Numbered from the stretch's first letter, positions 1-7,984 are shown. The stretch: DNA of 23,278 nucleotides from Candidatus Thorarchaeota archaeon (GCA_016841005.1 JAEORG010000048.1:1-23278); one strand, 5' to 3'. Made by a program: numbers and translations. Notes: generated from the letters alone by a model not told the origin.

Positions 1-792
1 AAGAATCTGTTTAAACTTTCAGATAAAGAGTATCGGAAAATACGAGGCGCTGAGATAACCTATGTCCCACAGAGTACAACCAAGTCTCTAAATCCCTACA
101 CCAACATCCAACTCCAAACTGCAGAAGCATTGTGGGCACATGATGATGACTCCATTCTCTTCGAGAGAGAAGTGTTACGCCGCGTACTCCAAGCATTAGA
201 TTTAGTTGAGCTGGGAGATGTAGATATCAGACAGGCGCTAAAGCCAAAGGAATTTAGTATGGGAGAAGATCAACGAATTCTAATAGCCATGGCTCTTATT
301 ATGAATCCATCACTCTTAATAATGGACGAACCGACCACTGCATTAGATGTTGGTGTTCAGAGGAGAATTATGGATGCAATTCAAATTGTGAGAGATAAAC
401 TAAAGGTATCATTGTTATTGCTTAGTAATGACTTGGGACTTCACGCGGAGGTCTCTGAGAGAATAGGTGTCATGACCGCAGGGAAGCTTGTAGAGTTTGC
501 TGATGTTGTTACTATACTTAAACGACCAGATCATCCTTTCACACGAGCATTTCTGATGAGCAATCCCTCAATGGAAATGATGATGAAGATACGTGAAAAA
601 GGTCTTCTCTTACGTGGGATTCCTGGAAGTCCTCCAGATATGACGAATCCGCCATCAGGTTGTGTGTTTCATCCCAGATGTGAATATTGCCTAGAGATTT
701 GCAAATCAGAAGTTCCAGAATATCGAGAGGTTGAACCGGGGCACATGATAGCATGTCATAGATATGGCGAACTTCCATTTTTTTCACTCTAA
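1..792 (+). CDS. OppD-like ABC transporter ATPase with degenerate motifs (5' end outside window)
   Basis: The reading frame is open from base 1, so the true start and Walker A lie upstream; a TTG at 130 is only an internal codon. The 263 visible residues hold a Q-loop (YVPQ, codon at 70), a signature region FSMGEDQR (253-276) where the family has SGGQ/SGGE, Walker B LLIMDEP, a D-loop TALDV, and an H-loop reading SND (Asn codon 427-429) where His is expected. The C-terminus has the oligopeptide/dipeptide-transporter tail with GCVFHPRC, a second Cys cluster and ACH, the four-Cys pattern that binds a [4Fe-4S] cluster in some OppD/DppD proteins. With altered signature and H-loop it is probably a poor ATPase, acting as one half of a heterodimer. 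It closely resembles the canonical ATPase at 3995-5074, its likely partner. It is convergent with the DinB gene, 3 nt away. Confidence 0.9.
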   Translation, partial: KNLFKLSDKEYRKIRGAEITYVPQSTTKSLNPYTNIQLQTAEALWAHDDDSILFEREVLRRVLQALDLVELGDVDIRQALKPKEFSMGEDQRILIAMALIMNPSLLIMDEPTTALDVGVQRRIMDAIQIVRDKLKVSLLLLSNDLGLHAEVSERIGVMTAGKLVEFADVVTILKRPDHPFTRAFLMSNPSMEMMMKIREKGLLLRGIPGSPPDMTNPPSGCVFHPRCEYCLEICKSEVPEYREVEPGHMIACHRYGELPFFSL

Positions 793-795
793 TCG

Positions 796-1323
796 TTATG
801 ACTGAATAGAATCATACAGGAGTCCATGTATCAAGTCAGCGACAGAATCAACCGCTAAATTCCAGCTATTCACATCTTCAGGTGGTAATTCTGAAGCGCC
901 AAGTATACGTCGCATCTTTGCGATTTGACCAGTATGGTAAATGCCATGCATGTATGTACGTAGGATTGCCCACGCAACCGAAGGCCCTCCTTCTGGTGAT
1001 GGAGGAACTATCCGAAGCTGTTCGATGCTGCAAGTATTGATCACCTCAGCAATCCGCTCTGTATTCTCATCAATTTTCTTTAGAATAATCTGTATGTCGG
1101 AATCATCAAATCGCTGACCGATTGGATTGTTACTTTTGTAGAACCAGTAAGTTTCAGCGCTTCCTATATGCCATAGAATACGTGCAATACTTTTGAGGTC
1201 CTCGTCTTGTGAGAGTTCCTTCAGCATCATGTCTTCAGTTAGGTCGCTGATTATACGTTTAAGATGTGTACGTTGATTATTATGGGCTTCAATCAACATT
1301 TTTCTAAACCATTCTTCATTCAT
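796..1323 (-). CDS. DinB/YfiT-like putative metal-dependent enzyme
   Basis: This 175-residue protein fits the length and helical pattern of the DinB superfamily, a four-helix bundle that binds a divalent metal through three His. The expected His are visible: H52 in LWHIGSAETYW and H126/H130 in YMHGIYHTGQIAKMRR. Family members include thiol-dependent S-transferases (bacillithiol and mycothiol types) and uncharacterised hydrolases; nothing here fixes the substrate. The ATG overlaps the stop of the upstream DUF362 gene in an ATGA arrangement, with GAGGAA just ahead as ribosome site, so the two are probably translationally coupled. Family call is firm, reaction unknown. Confidence 0.8.
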   Translation of the reverse strand: MNEEWFRKMLIEAHNNQRTHLKRIISDLTEDMMLKELSQDEDLKSIARILWHIGSAETYWFYKSNNPIGQRFDDSDIQIILKKIDENTERIAEVINTCSIEQLRIVPPSPEGGPSVAWAILRTYMHGIYHTGQIAKMRRILGASELPPEDVNSWNLAVDSVADLIHGLLYDSIQS

Positions 1324-2450
1324 AGTTCCTCATTCCTAGAGATTGTGACCAATTCATATTCGAGAGAACCTAATTTCATCATGTTACCGTGTTTAAAAAA
1401 TGCATCCGATTTTCTCAAGAGCTCTCTAATTTTCGCCGATGATTCATTAGATGAATTCCCTACAGACCGCTCCATCTCTTTTGCAGTCGCAAGATCTAAT
1501 GCTAGAGGATCTCTGGAACCAAAAACCCCAATATCGTGCATTAATAGCGGTGCCCCGTAACAGACGCAGTCACACATATCTGAGATATCTATGGCAAGAT
1601 TGACAAAAAAGAAATTCTCAGGTCCTTTTGCTTTCAGAACACCTACTGCATTCTCAACTATTTTCTCAGCCATGTTTTGACCAGACCACGATGTTTTGAG
1701 TGCCCTCGATTTTGCTTTCCATCCACAGATTGATGAACAATGGCCGCATTGAATACATCGATCTGAGTCCACAATAACTGTATCAGCAACTGTGATACAG
1801 CGAGTCGGACAAACCGAAATACACAAAGAGCAACTTGCACCCTTACAGAGGGAAGTGTCTATCTCTAGACCTTTAGGAGAATGAACTGCAGTTTTCCCTT
1901 TTTTCGCAACCATTCCAACCCCCATATTCTTCAAAGTGCTAGCAAGTCCAATATGATGAAACTTAGAATGAGAGAGAACTACTACCTTATCAACATCATA
2001 TAATGCAGCAGGAATAGGTACTGATTTTAGAAATTCACCATCAATTTCAATCTCAAGAAAATCTGATCCCCAGTAACCATCAGCAATAATGATTGGCGCA
2101 CCAACAGTTCCTTGAGTGTATCCATTCATTGCGGCACGTGTGTAATAGTCTGGAGCAGTTGTACGACCTCCATAGGGTCTGTTGTTACCATAACCTAGAC
2201 TGCAAGTATCCGCAACAAACGGAATTCCCCCATTCCTTTTCACAAAATCGACTATGGTTCGAACATATGCAGGACGTATATGGTTGGTATTCCCCCAGAG
2301 GCCCATATGTGTCTTTATCATGACCTTTTCGTTTTCTTTGAGATCTGAATCAAGTCCAATCTTGGTCAAAACGTGCTCCACTTTATCTAGCATGTTGTAT
2401 TGGGATGTAGTATTTCGGTCTGAGAAGAATACTTTACTCATGTTTCTCAC
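1320..2450 (-). CDS. DUF362 protein with a 2[4Fe-4S] ferredoxin insert
   Basis: The 376-residue product has a DUF362 core (residues about 1-195 and 275-376) with an inserted dicluster ferredoxin segment. Cys are C202, C207, C210, C214-Pro and C218, then C232, C235, C238 and C242, which fits two [4Fe-4S] clusters. The later C293/C295/C297 stretch followed by DIGVF and SRDPLALD is typical of DUF362. No signal peptide or membrane segment is seen, so it should be cytoplasmic. Members of this family are presumed redox proteins; the reaction is unknown. The start is uncertain: GTG at 2450 gives the length used, while ATG at 2441 (MSKVFF) is as likely and drops three residues. It overlaps the DinB gene by 4 nt, and the two form a probable operon transcribed from the gap above 2450. 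Confidence 0.85.
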   Translation of the reverse strand: MRNMSKVFFSDRNTTSQYNMLDKVEHVLTKIGLDSDLKENEKVMIKTHMGLWGNTNHIRPAYVRTIVDFVKRNGGIPFVADTCSLGYGNNRPYGGRTTAPDYYTRAAMNGYTQGTVGAPIIIADGYWGSDFLEIEIDGEFLKSVPIPAALYDVDKVVVLSHSKFHHIGLASTLKNMGVGMVAKKGKTAVHSPKGLEIDTSLCKGASCSLCISVCPTRCITVADTVIVDSDRCIQCGHCSSICGWKAKSRALKTSWSGQNMAEKIVENAVGVLKAKGPENFFFVNLAIDISDMCDCVCYGAPLLMHDIGVFGSRDPLALDLATAKEMERSVGNSSNESSAKIRELLRKSDAFFKHGNMMKLGSLEYELVTISRNEEL

Positions 2451-2784
2451 TATTCGCTGCAGAATGCATCTTCAGGTAAAAAGAGTTCTTGATGGAAAAA
2501 AACTGGTTTGATTGTCAGTTTCCGAACCATCTGGTTCTATTCTATGCACATATTGGGGTGTAGATAACAAAAAAACGACCTTGCGTATTGACTCGAATAC
2601 ATATGCCATTGAGTCCATGTATATCTTGACAAGGAACAATTGTAGTGAAAGACTCCAGCATTGGAGCGGACTGTTATTCTCTTTGTCTCCTCACCGATTC
2701 TCTCTAAAAGGTGGTCCCGAATTCATGCATCCCCTCCCTCGGGGCCACCAACACTCCTCTTTCTCTTAAGAAATAAGAAGGCAA
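2451..2784. other. Gene-free region, 334 bp, with two hairpins
   Basis: No convincing ORF lies here; the 85-codon frame on + starts at TTG, has no ribosome site and a low-complexity composition. The region separates the 7TM gene stop from the DUF362 start, both on minus, so it must hold the DUF362 promoter. It also has two perfect or near-perfect hairpins (2653-2666, arms CTCCA/TGGAG, and 2710-2749) and a + strand TATA-like GTATATC around 2617-2623, which would place a start site near 2645, just ahead of both hairpins. A small + strand RNA is possible but unproven. I looked for T-arm and anticodon-arm patterns and found no tRNA. Confidence 0.5.
2710..2749. repeat. 11-bp inverted repeat, strong hairpin
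   Basis: GGTGGTCCCGA (2710-2720) pairs with TCGGGGCCACC (2739-2749) over 11 bp, with one G-U pair on the + strand and an 18-nt loop. The stem is much more GC-rich than its surroundings. It lies 35 bp past the stop of the 7TM gene. No T-run follows on either strand, so it does not look like a simple terminator; it may be part of a structured RNA. Confidence 0.7.
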
Positions 2785-3891
2785 CTATGATTTTTGAGGC
2801 GTTTGAAAAACATTCTCAATTAATAGTAGGGCGGGTAATTCACCTGTTAATGGGCGCATTCTCTGGTGTATTCGCTCACTGAAAAGAAGCTCAAACTTCT
2901 CTGTAAAGTCATCTACTTTATCAAGTAATATCCTATAAGGTGCATTTGCTACTAATGCAGTAACTACTGTACTACCATGTGAAAAAAGAATCTCATTCGA
3001 TCCTATTGATACTCTCCTAAATCCCTCTTCGGATTCAGTAATCTCCTTCAACATATCTTGAAATCCTGAGATGCCTGCAGCAGCTAGGTCCTCATCGAAC
3101 TTGTGTTCCTCATTAAAGCTGTGATAGAACATGAGAATTCCACCTTCAGCTATCACATACAATTCGTTAACTTGCTCCGGCCAATCAAGTTCATCATATG
3201 CGGGAGATTGGATAATAGAACCACCAAACATCATTATACCGATCGTTATGAGTAGGAGGCCAAGTAAATAGTAATCGACTCCGAAATTCACTAGAACTAC
3301 GTCATTTCTAAGGACGAATCCTACGAATCCTATTATGATTCCAGTTGAGAGAAGTTGATAACTCAACTGAGTTTCATCAGAAGTGTGAGCTCTGAAATAT
3401 CGAAAGAAAAGTAACATAAGAATGAATACGAGACTTCCAAAACCAAATGCTAAGATCCTCATTACATCCTGAGGAACAAAAATCGTTACAACTGTGATAA
3501 ATAGTCCAGAGATAGAAAATACTGATTTTGTTTTATACGGGAGTATCCTTTCAAGAGCAAAAAAGAATGCAGTTATTGAAAACATGATTGAGATATATCC
3601 CATCTTTATCCAAAACGCATTTTCAACCGCTGAAAGAACAGCTACATCTGTAATCATGAAACTGAAGGCGTTTGTTGCAAGTCCTAACAAGAAGATTGCC
3701 CAAGCAAGGCGGATATCAACTATTTTCTTAAGGGGACCCCGTATCCAGACAGATATGAGATAGAAAAGGAAGAAGATAGAATAGAAAATTACTCCTGAAG
3801 ATAACATGATAATTAAATCCCTCAGAACACCAGATTCTATCAGCTGCATGATTTCGTTCACCAAGTAATGGAAGAGGTCATTGGATAACAC
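2785..3891 (-). CDS. Seven-helix membrane protein with C-terminal longin/roadblock-like domain
   Basis: The 368-residue product starts at GTG (3891; other in-frame starts at residues 11 and 15). Seven hydrophobic segments lie near residues 26-49, 62-81, 94-113, 123-139, 146-163, 178-195 and 206-224. A soluble tail (about 242-338) begins ELYVIAEGGILMFYHSF and continues GISGFQDML, EILFSHG, VTALVANAPY and DFTEKFELLF. This order of strand, helix, three strands and helix, with a short 'what the sensor sees' first strand, resembles the longin/roadblock-like domains that are expanded in Asgard archaea and bind small GTPases; this is a pattern-based inference. The 7TM block resembles bacterial sensor input modules. 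A receptor-like role upstream of a GTPase is therefore plausible. It is divergent from the ATPase gene at 3995. Confidence 0.7.
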   Translation of the reverse strand: MLSNDLFHYLVNEIMQLIESGVLRDLIIMLSSGVIFYSIFFLFYLISVWIRGPLKKIVDIRLAWAIFLLGLATNAFSFMITDVAVLSAVENAFWIKMGYISIMFSITAFFFALERILPYKTKSVFSISGLFITVVTIFVPQDVMRILAFGFGSLVFILMLLFFRYFRAHTSDETQLSYQLLSTGIIIGFVGFVLRNDVVLVNFGVDYYLLGLLLITIGIMMFGGSIIQSPAYDELDWPEQVNELYVIAEGGILMFYHSFNEEHKFDEDLAAAGISGFQDMLKEITESEEGFRRVSIGSNEILFSHGSTVVTALVANAPYRILLDKVDDFTEKFELLFSERIHQRMRPLTGELPALLLIENVFQTPQKS

Positions 3892-3951
3892 AGAAAATGC
3901 AATTAATAGTCTATTCTCGATGAATAAATTCGGGTTCTGCTCTATCCAACG

Positions 3952-3961
3952 TATTTTAAAA
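3952..3961 (+). promoter_or_regulatory. TATA-like element for the ATPase gene at 3995
   Basis: TATTTTAAAA is the most AT-rich block of the 103-bp divergent gap. Its centre lies about 38 bp before the ATG, which would give a start site near 3981 and a leader of about 14 nt, typical for archaea. There is no strong ribosome site ahead of the ATG. Confidence 0.45.
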
Positions 3962-3994
3962 GAGCATCAAAATCGATGTGCAGATGTGTGAAAT

Positions 3995-5074
3995 ATGTCT
4001 GGAAATGATATTCTCTTAGATGTTAAGAATCTACATGCATATTATCCCTCGAGAAAAGGTATTATCAAAGCGGTCAGAGATGTTTCATTCACTGTAAGAC
4101 CTGGAGAATGCCTTGGTGTCCTAGGAGAGAGTGGTTGCGGAAAGAGCTCGATGGCATTGTCACTTGTTGGTCTCTTCAACCGAATGGCAAGATTTAGAGC
4201 AGGTGCTGCTGCAACTCCAGGACTTCTAAATGAGTTTGAGAAAGAAGGAGAAGAAAGAGCAGGAACAAGAGGACAAGTCGTTTTTCGAGGTAGAGATATT
4301 CTGCAGCTTGATGATGAAGAATTAGTAAAAATTCGAGGAAAGGAAATATCTATGATTCCTCAAGGTCTCACTCATGCCTTGAATCCTCAATATTCAGTTG
4401 GTATGCAAACCGGAGAACCAATGGAAATTCATGATGATAATGTTCGCCTACTAGAGATGAAGAAGAAAGTGCTAGAGTTTCTTAATCTAGTTCAGCTCGC
4501 AGACTCTGGAACAAGATATGTATTGGATCCCGGATGTTTTAGCGGAGGAGAAGCACAGAGAATCCTAATTGCAATGGCATTGATTTCTGGACCATATCTA
4601 GTAATTGCTGATGAACCGACAAGCGCTTTGGATGTCACAATCCAACGACAAATAATGAACGTCCTTCAGATGATAAAGGAAGAGTTTGATGTTTCTATCA
4701 TTCTGATTAGTCATGACGCAGGAGTTATTGCAGAACTCTCAGATAGGGTTGCAGTGATGTATGCAGGAAGAATGATGGAAATAGGAGAAGCAGTACAAAT
4801 GTTTCATCATCCTTCTCACCCGTATACAATGGGATTAATGGGATCATTTCCCACCATAGCCATGATGAGGATGCGCGCAGGTGGGAAGAGACCCACACTC
4901 AGAGGGATTAAGGGTGAACCACCAGATATGAATGCACTGCCAGAGGGATGCCCTTTCCATCCTCGCTGTGACTATTGTATCGACATTTGCAAAACAGAAT
5001 TCCCAGAATTTCGAGAGGTCGAGGATGGTCATTGGATTAGCTGTCACCGGTACGGTGATATTCAAGAAGAATAA
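3995..5074 (+). CDS. OppD/DppD-like peptide ABC transporter ATPase
   Basis: This 359-residue protein has all nucleotide-binding motifs: Walker A GESGCGKS (44-51), Q123, signature FSGGE (182-186), Walker B YLVIADE (201-207), D-loop SALDV and H240. Between Walker A and the Q-loop there is a longer than usual charged loop (about 68-95). The C-terminal tail carries C319, C325, C332 and C350 (plus C328), the four-Cys arrangement linked to a [4Fe-4S] cluster in some OppD/DppD proteins. It should energise import through a DppB/DppC-type channel. No permease or OppF gene is adjacent; the closest relative in the window is the degenerate ATPase at 1-792. The complete transporter at 8625-15301 has its own two ATPases, so this pair may serve another channel encoded upstream of the window. 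Confidence 0.92.
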   Translation: MSGNDILLDVKNLHAYYPSRKGIIKAVRDVSFTVRPGECLGVLGESGCGKSSMALSLVGLFNRMARFRAGAAATPGLLNEFEKEGEERAGTRGQVVFRGRDILQLDDEELVKIRGKEISMIPQGLTHALNPQYSVGMQTGEPMEIHDDNVRLLEMKKKVLEFLNLVQLADSGTRYVLDPGCFSGGEAQRILIAMALISGPYLVIADEPTSALDVTIQRQIMNVLQMIKEEFDVSIILISHDAGVIAELSDRVAVMYAGRMMEIGEAVQMFHHPSHPYTMGLMGSFPTIAMMRMRAGGKRPTLRGIKGEPPDMNALPEGCPFHPRCDYCIDICKTEFPEFREVEDGHWISCHRYGDIQEE

Positions 5075-5077
5075 GGC

Positions 5078-5098
5078 GTGAGCGCACAAAGCGCTCAC
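5078..5098 (+). terminator. Perfect hairpin directly after the ATPase stop
   Basis: GTGAGCGC (5078-5085) and GCGCTCAC (5091-5098) form an 8-bp stem with loop ACAAA, 3 bp past the TAA at 5072-5074. It is followed by A-rich rather than T-rich sequence, so it may mark or protect the 3' end rather than stop transcription by itself. The rest of 5099-5321, between two convergent genes, shows no supported gene. Confidence 0.5.
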
Positions 5099-5321
5099 AA
5101 AAGGGTTACCTAATCGAGATAAGCCCAAGAGAACCGCGACCAGCAGAGATTTAGAAGGAGAATGATCAATCCAACTTCCAATGAATACGGTATCCAGACT
5201 TGTCTGATGCCCCATCCTCCCGGCGAGGATAGATACAATGTAATATCCAGATATATACATGTTTTGTGATGGTGTGAATCAAGAGGCAGCGTGGCGCCAA
5301 ATACATGTAAAACAAGAAATA

Positions 5322-6170
5322 TCAGTAATTGATTTCAAAAAACAACTCGAATCTTGTTGTCACTCTTTCGAATCCAACATCCTTGTATGGTATTTGCCAC
5401 AATTCTCCTGATTCTACTTCAGTGAAAATGTTTCGAACTCCGATTTCATAAAGGAAAGCAGCACTACTACTAAGTATTTCAAAGCTAACAGGTCGCTCAA
5501 ATGAATCAGACTGAAACATCCAGGCTTGAAGCCGATGTTTGTTTGTAAGATAAACGTCTACCTCTCCACTCTGTGAATTTTTTGCAGAAATCCTGTATGC
5601 ATGCCTCCACGGAGACATAAGGCTTTCAATTAAAGACTGCATCTGATAAGGAACTTGGAAGGGTAGAAGCGTTATATCATCGTCCTGGTTTGAGATAATT
5701 TCCGAAATCTCGCATTCAAACTCCTCGGGTGTTTCCTCTAGAAAACTTCTCATTACCGATTTGGCTCTACCTGGAGAAAAGAGATACTCAGCAAGAGTAT
5801 CAAGTGAACGAGTACATGTTGTTGGAAGCCATGTTTTAACTAGGTTACAACCTGAACTTCTAGCAAGTTGCAGCAAGTGATCCAGCAGGATTGATCCCGA
5901 AGTACTAGCAATGGGAAGAACACCGAAATCAAGAATTGATAGCTCTTTTTTGTCCTTGTCAATTATATATGAACAAATTGCAGAAGGACGTAGTTTCTCG
6001 TAGCTTAGAAGAAAAGTAACACCATGTATATTGAGATATTCTGCAATCTTCTCAAGAGTACTACTACTTAGAGGAGAAAATCGCAGTGATTGTTGCATTA
6101 CCTGATTGTACACATTTGACCAATCATCAGTAGTTTCATTATCAAGAATCCTAACATGTGCCTTCGACAC
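5322..6170 (-). CDS. GNAT-like protein, probably tandem and degenerate
   Basis: The 282-residue product starts at GTG (6170), with only a weak ribosome site. Around residues 64-115 a strand, then VLPIASTSGSILLDHLLQLA and a helix-strand CNLVKTWLP, resembles the acetyl-CoA motif A region of GNAT acetyltransferases, but the usual Q/RxxGxG/A loop is not intact. The C-terminal third again looks like a GNAT end: a strand VDVYLTN, a helix SSSAAFLYEIGVRNIFTEV, and DVGFERVTTRFELFFEI. A two-domain GNAT with an inactive N-domain is the most likely reading. No partner gene suggests a substrate. It is divergent from the gene at 6267 and convergent with the ATPase. Confidence 0.5.
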   Translation of the reverse strand: MSKAHVRILDNETTDDWSNVYNQVMQQSLRFSPLSSSTLEKIAEYLNIHGVTFLLSYEKLRPSAICSYIIDKDKKELSILDFGVLPIASTSGSILLDHLLQLARSSGCNLVKTWLPTTCTRSLDTLAEYLFSPGRAKSVMRSFLEETPEEFECEISEIISNQDDDITLLPFQVPYQMQSLIESLMSPWRHAYRISAKNSQSGEVDVYLTNKHRLQAWMFQSDSFERPVSFEILSSSAAFLYEIGVRNIFTEVESGELWQIPYKDVGFERVTTRFELFFEINY

Positions 6171-6266
6171 GAGAGTTCAAATTTACCTGGTAGAAAGGTA
6201 CTTTTCAACATTACCAACTGTAATGCCAACCAAAAGACCTATCCGGAAGGATTAGGAGCGCAAATT

Positions 6267-7115
6267 ATGTCATCCAATTTTCTCTTTCCATTAGATGCTC
6301 TTCAAGAATATGAACAAAGAAATTCTGTGTCATTTCATATAACTCAGGAGCAGATGGAAGAAGGGGAGGAGAGAGGAGGAACAAGATTAAGAAAATCCCA
6401 GTTATTCTCTGTCGCTAAACAGCAGAATCTAAGAGATGATTTGCAATTGTGGGTCCAGTCGTTAGCTGACAATTTTAATCCACTATCATTAGCTCTTTTC
6501 GTTTTCAACGATGCAGTATGGAAAATAATGCAAAGGAAAGAAGAATCAACAGACACTATGTTACCCATGGTGACAATACCGAGATATTTCTGGAAGCAAA
6601 CCTCAATTAGCCCAGGAAATCCCTATGGATCTGTACGAGATACCTTCCATAAGACATCATGCTTATTCAATCCAGGAAACACTTTTTCGATAATGGGAAA
6701 TGGTGGAGATTTTTGTGGTATTGTAGAAGCACAAGTAGCTGAACAAGAAGCCAGTCGACGACCAGTTATAGAACCGCACCTACCCGGGCCTACAAATCCT
6801 GTTCCGAAATACGAACCTCAGGATATAGGAGTGAATGTTTCTCTCACAGATATTTCTGTTGAGATTTATACTAATCCACAGAAAAGAATGGATTATACAT
6901 TTTCAGATCATCCGAAAGTATTCTATGATCATGGGATGGCATTAGCTACTAATGGAGCTAATGTTCAACTCAGAGTGGGGAGAAAGAGACCTCAGACTCT
7001 CTATGGAGATGTATGGGTTCTTTTTGGAAAGAAATGGAGACCCGATACAGATCCACTCAATATAATTCAATTTCATGTTTGGCTGAATGCTCTCTATGAA
7101 TGTATCAAGCACTAA
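6267..7115 (+). CDS. Unrecognised soluble protein, first of a two-gene unit
   Basis: I do not recognise this 282-residue protein. A longer frame begins at 6156, but AGGAG at 6254-6258 sits 8 nt before the ATG at 6267, and the longer start would overlap the divergent GNAT-like gene, so 6267 is preferred. There is no signal peptide or membrane segment. The N-terminal third is helical and charged (EEGEERGGTR), the middle is rich in Pro and Gly (PGNPYGS, PHLPGPTNPVPKYEP), and the last 100 residues look strand-rich with aromatic residues (DVWVLFGKKWRP). The stop is 6 nt ahead of the membrane-protein gene at 7122, so the two are very likely co-transcribed. Confidence 0.7.
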   Translation: MSSNFLFPLDALQEYEQRNSVSFHITQEQMEEGEERGGTRLRKSQLFSVAKQQNLRDDLQLWVQSLADNFNPLSLALFVFNDAVWKIMQRKEESTDTMLPMVTIPRYFWKQTSISPGNPYGSVRDTFHKTSCLFNPGNTFSIMGNGGDFCGIVEAQVAEQEASRRPVIEPHLPGPTNPVPKYEPQDIGVNVSLTDISVEIYTNPQKRMDYTFSDHPKVFYDHGMALATNGANVQLRVGRKRPQTLYGDVWVLFGKKWRPDTDPLNIIQFHVWLNALYECIKH

Positions 7116-7121
7116 TATCGT

Positions 7122-7970
7122 ATGTACTACTTCAATAGAATTTTAAGAGGTGAATCTGGGTCCGGCAGTAATTATTCTATTGAGGAAAATGGATTGGAAC
7201 TTAGCTTAACCTTCTTTGCCACAGGTGGTATTATTATTCTTTACAATATCTGGCGTGCAAGAAGGTTGAAAATGTACACAACATTGACCAAGACTCTAGC
7301 TTCAGAGTATGATATCACAGACCTTGACAAAACTGGACAGACAGCCTACACAAACTGCATTTCACATAGGTGGGTGATAGACAATCTGGGTAGAAAGAAA
7401 CATGGTAAATTTGGAAGGATGTTTCAGGAGAGATTGTTCGAGAACACACTTACCACATTTATGTCGTTAGCATTCATTTTAGGTACTGGAGCTATGATTT
7501 TCGGTATACTCATTATTAGATCAATCGAAGTCGCAGGCATGTCGCTATTTGTGATATTCGTTGGTGTGATGGTAGTTCTAGGACCAGGAGATACCAAAGT
7601 GTCCGAAGATCTATTACTCGAATTATCAAATTATAATGTGCAAGATTTATCCAAGGAAGATTATGTCTATGCTGAACTCTCAATAGAATCTGTCCGCAGA
7701 TGGATTATTATTGCCATTGGAATTGGAGCTTCTGTTGTGATCATTTCTCCTTGGGCGGAAATCATTCCAATACTAGTTGCGAGTATTATAGCAGCCATTA
7801 CTACATATCTTATTTGGAATCCAGCATTGTTCCTTTCAGAGATTTCATTTCCACTAGCGATAGCGTACTTGTCAATTATTCTCCCACTCATGCTCTATAC
7901 TCTTACTCTTCTTTTTCGTAGGGTACGGAGTGGAGATGAAGAACAAAATGGCGCTAGTATTCAATGGTAA
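7122..7970 (+). CDS. Unrecognised polytopic membrane protein
   Basis: This 282-residue protein has about six hydrophobic segments near residues 26-42, 112-132, 137-153, 193-210, 212-231 and 242-266. A cytoplasmic-looking basic segment lies between the first and second (45-110, with RRLK and RKKHGKFGR), and an acidic loop (154-190) between the third and fourth. No transporter or enzyme motif is recognised. The ATG follows the stop of the upstream gene by 6 nt with no strong ribosome site, suggesting coupling to it. A soluble-plus-membrane pair could form one complex; function unknown. Confidence 0.7.
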   Translation: MYYFNRILRGESGSGSNYSIEENGLELSLTFFATGGIIILYNIWRARRLKMYTTLTKTLASEYDITDLDKTGQTAYTNCISHRWVIDNLGRKKHGKFGRMFQERLFENTLTTFMSLAFILGTGAMIFGILIIRSIEVAGMSLFVIFVGVMVVLGPGDTKVSEDLLLELSNYNVQDLSKEDYVYAELSIESVRRWIIIAIGIGASVVIISPWAEIIPILVASIIAAITTYLIWNPALFLSEISFPLAIAYLSIILPLMLYTLTLLFRRVRSGDEEQNGASIQW

Positions 7971-7984
7971 TTATAATCGATGAA

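Noticed and set aside
2640..2760. Possible tRNA because + strand sequence ends in GCCACCA
   Set aside because: No T-arm, no matching 5' acceptor strand and no anticodon arm; the sequence folds as one long hairpin.
2512..2769. 85-codon + strand ORF in the gap before the 7TM gene
   Set aside because: TTG start, no ribosome site, unlikely composition, and it runs across the GC-rich hairpin.
5162..5272. Small + strand ORF of about 36 codons behind AAGGAG
   Set aside because: The purine run is only 1 nt from the ATG, too close for a ribosome site, and the peptide has no protein-like pattern.
6156..6266. Upstream extension of the 6267 gene
   Set aside because: AGGAG is placed for the ATG at 6267, and the extension overlaps the divergent gene start.
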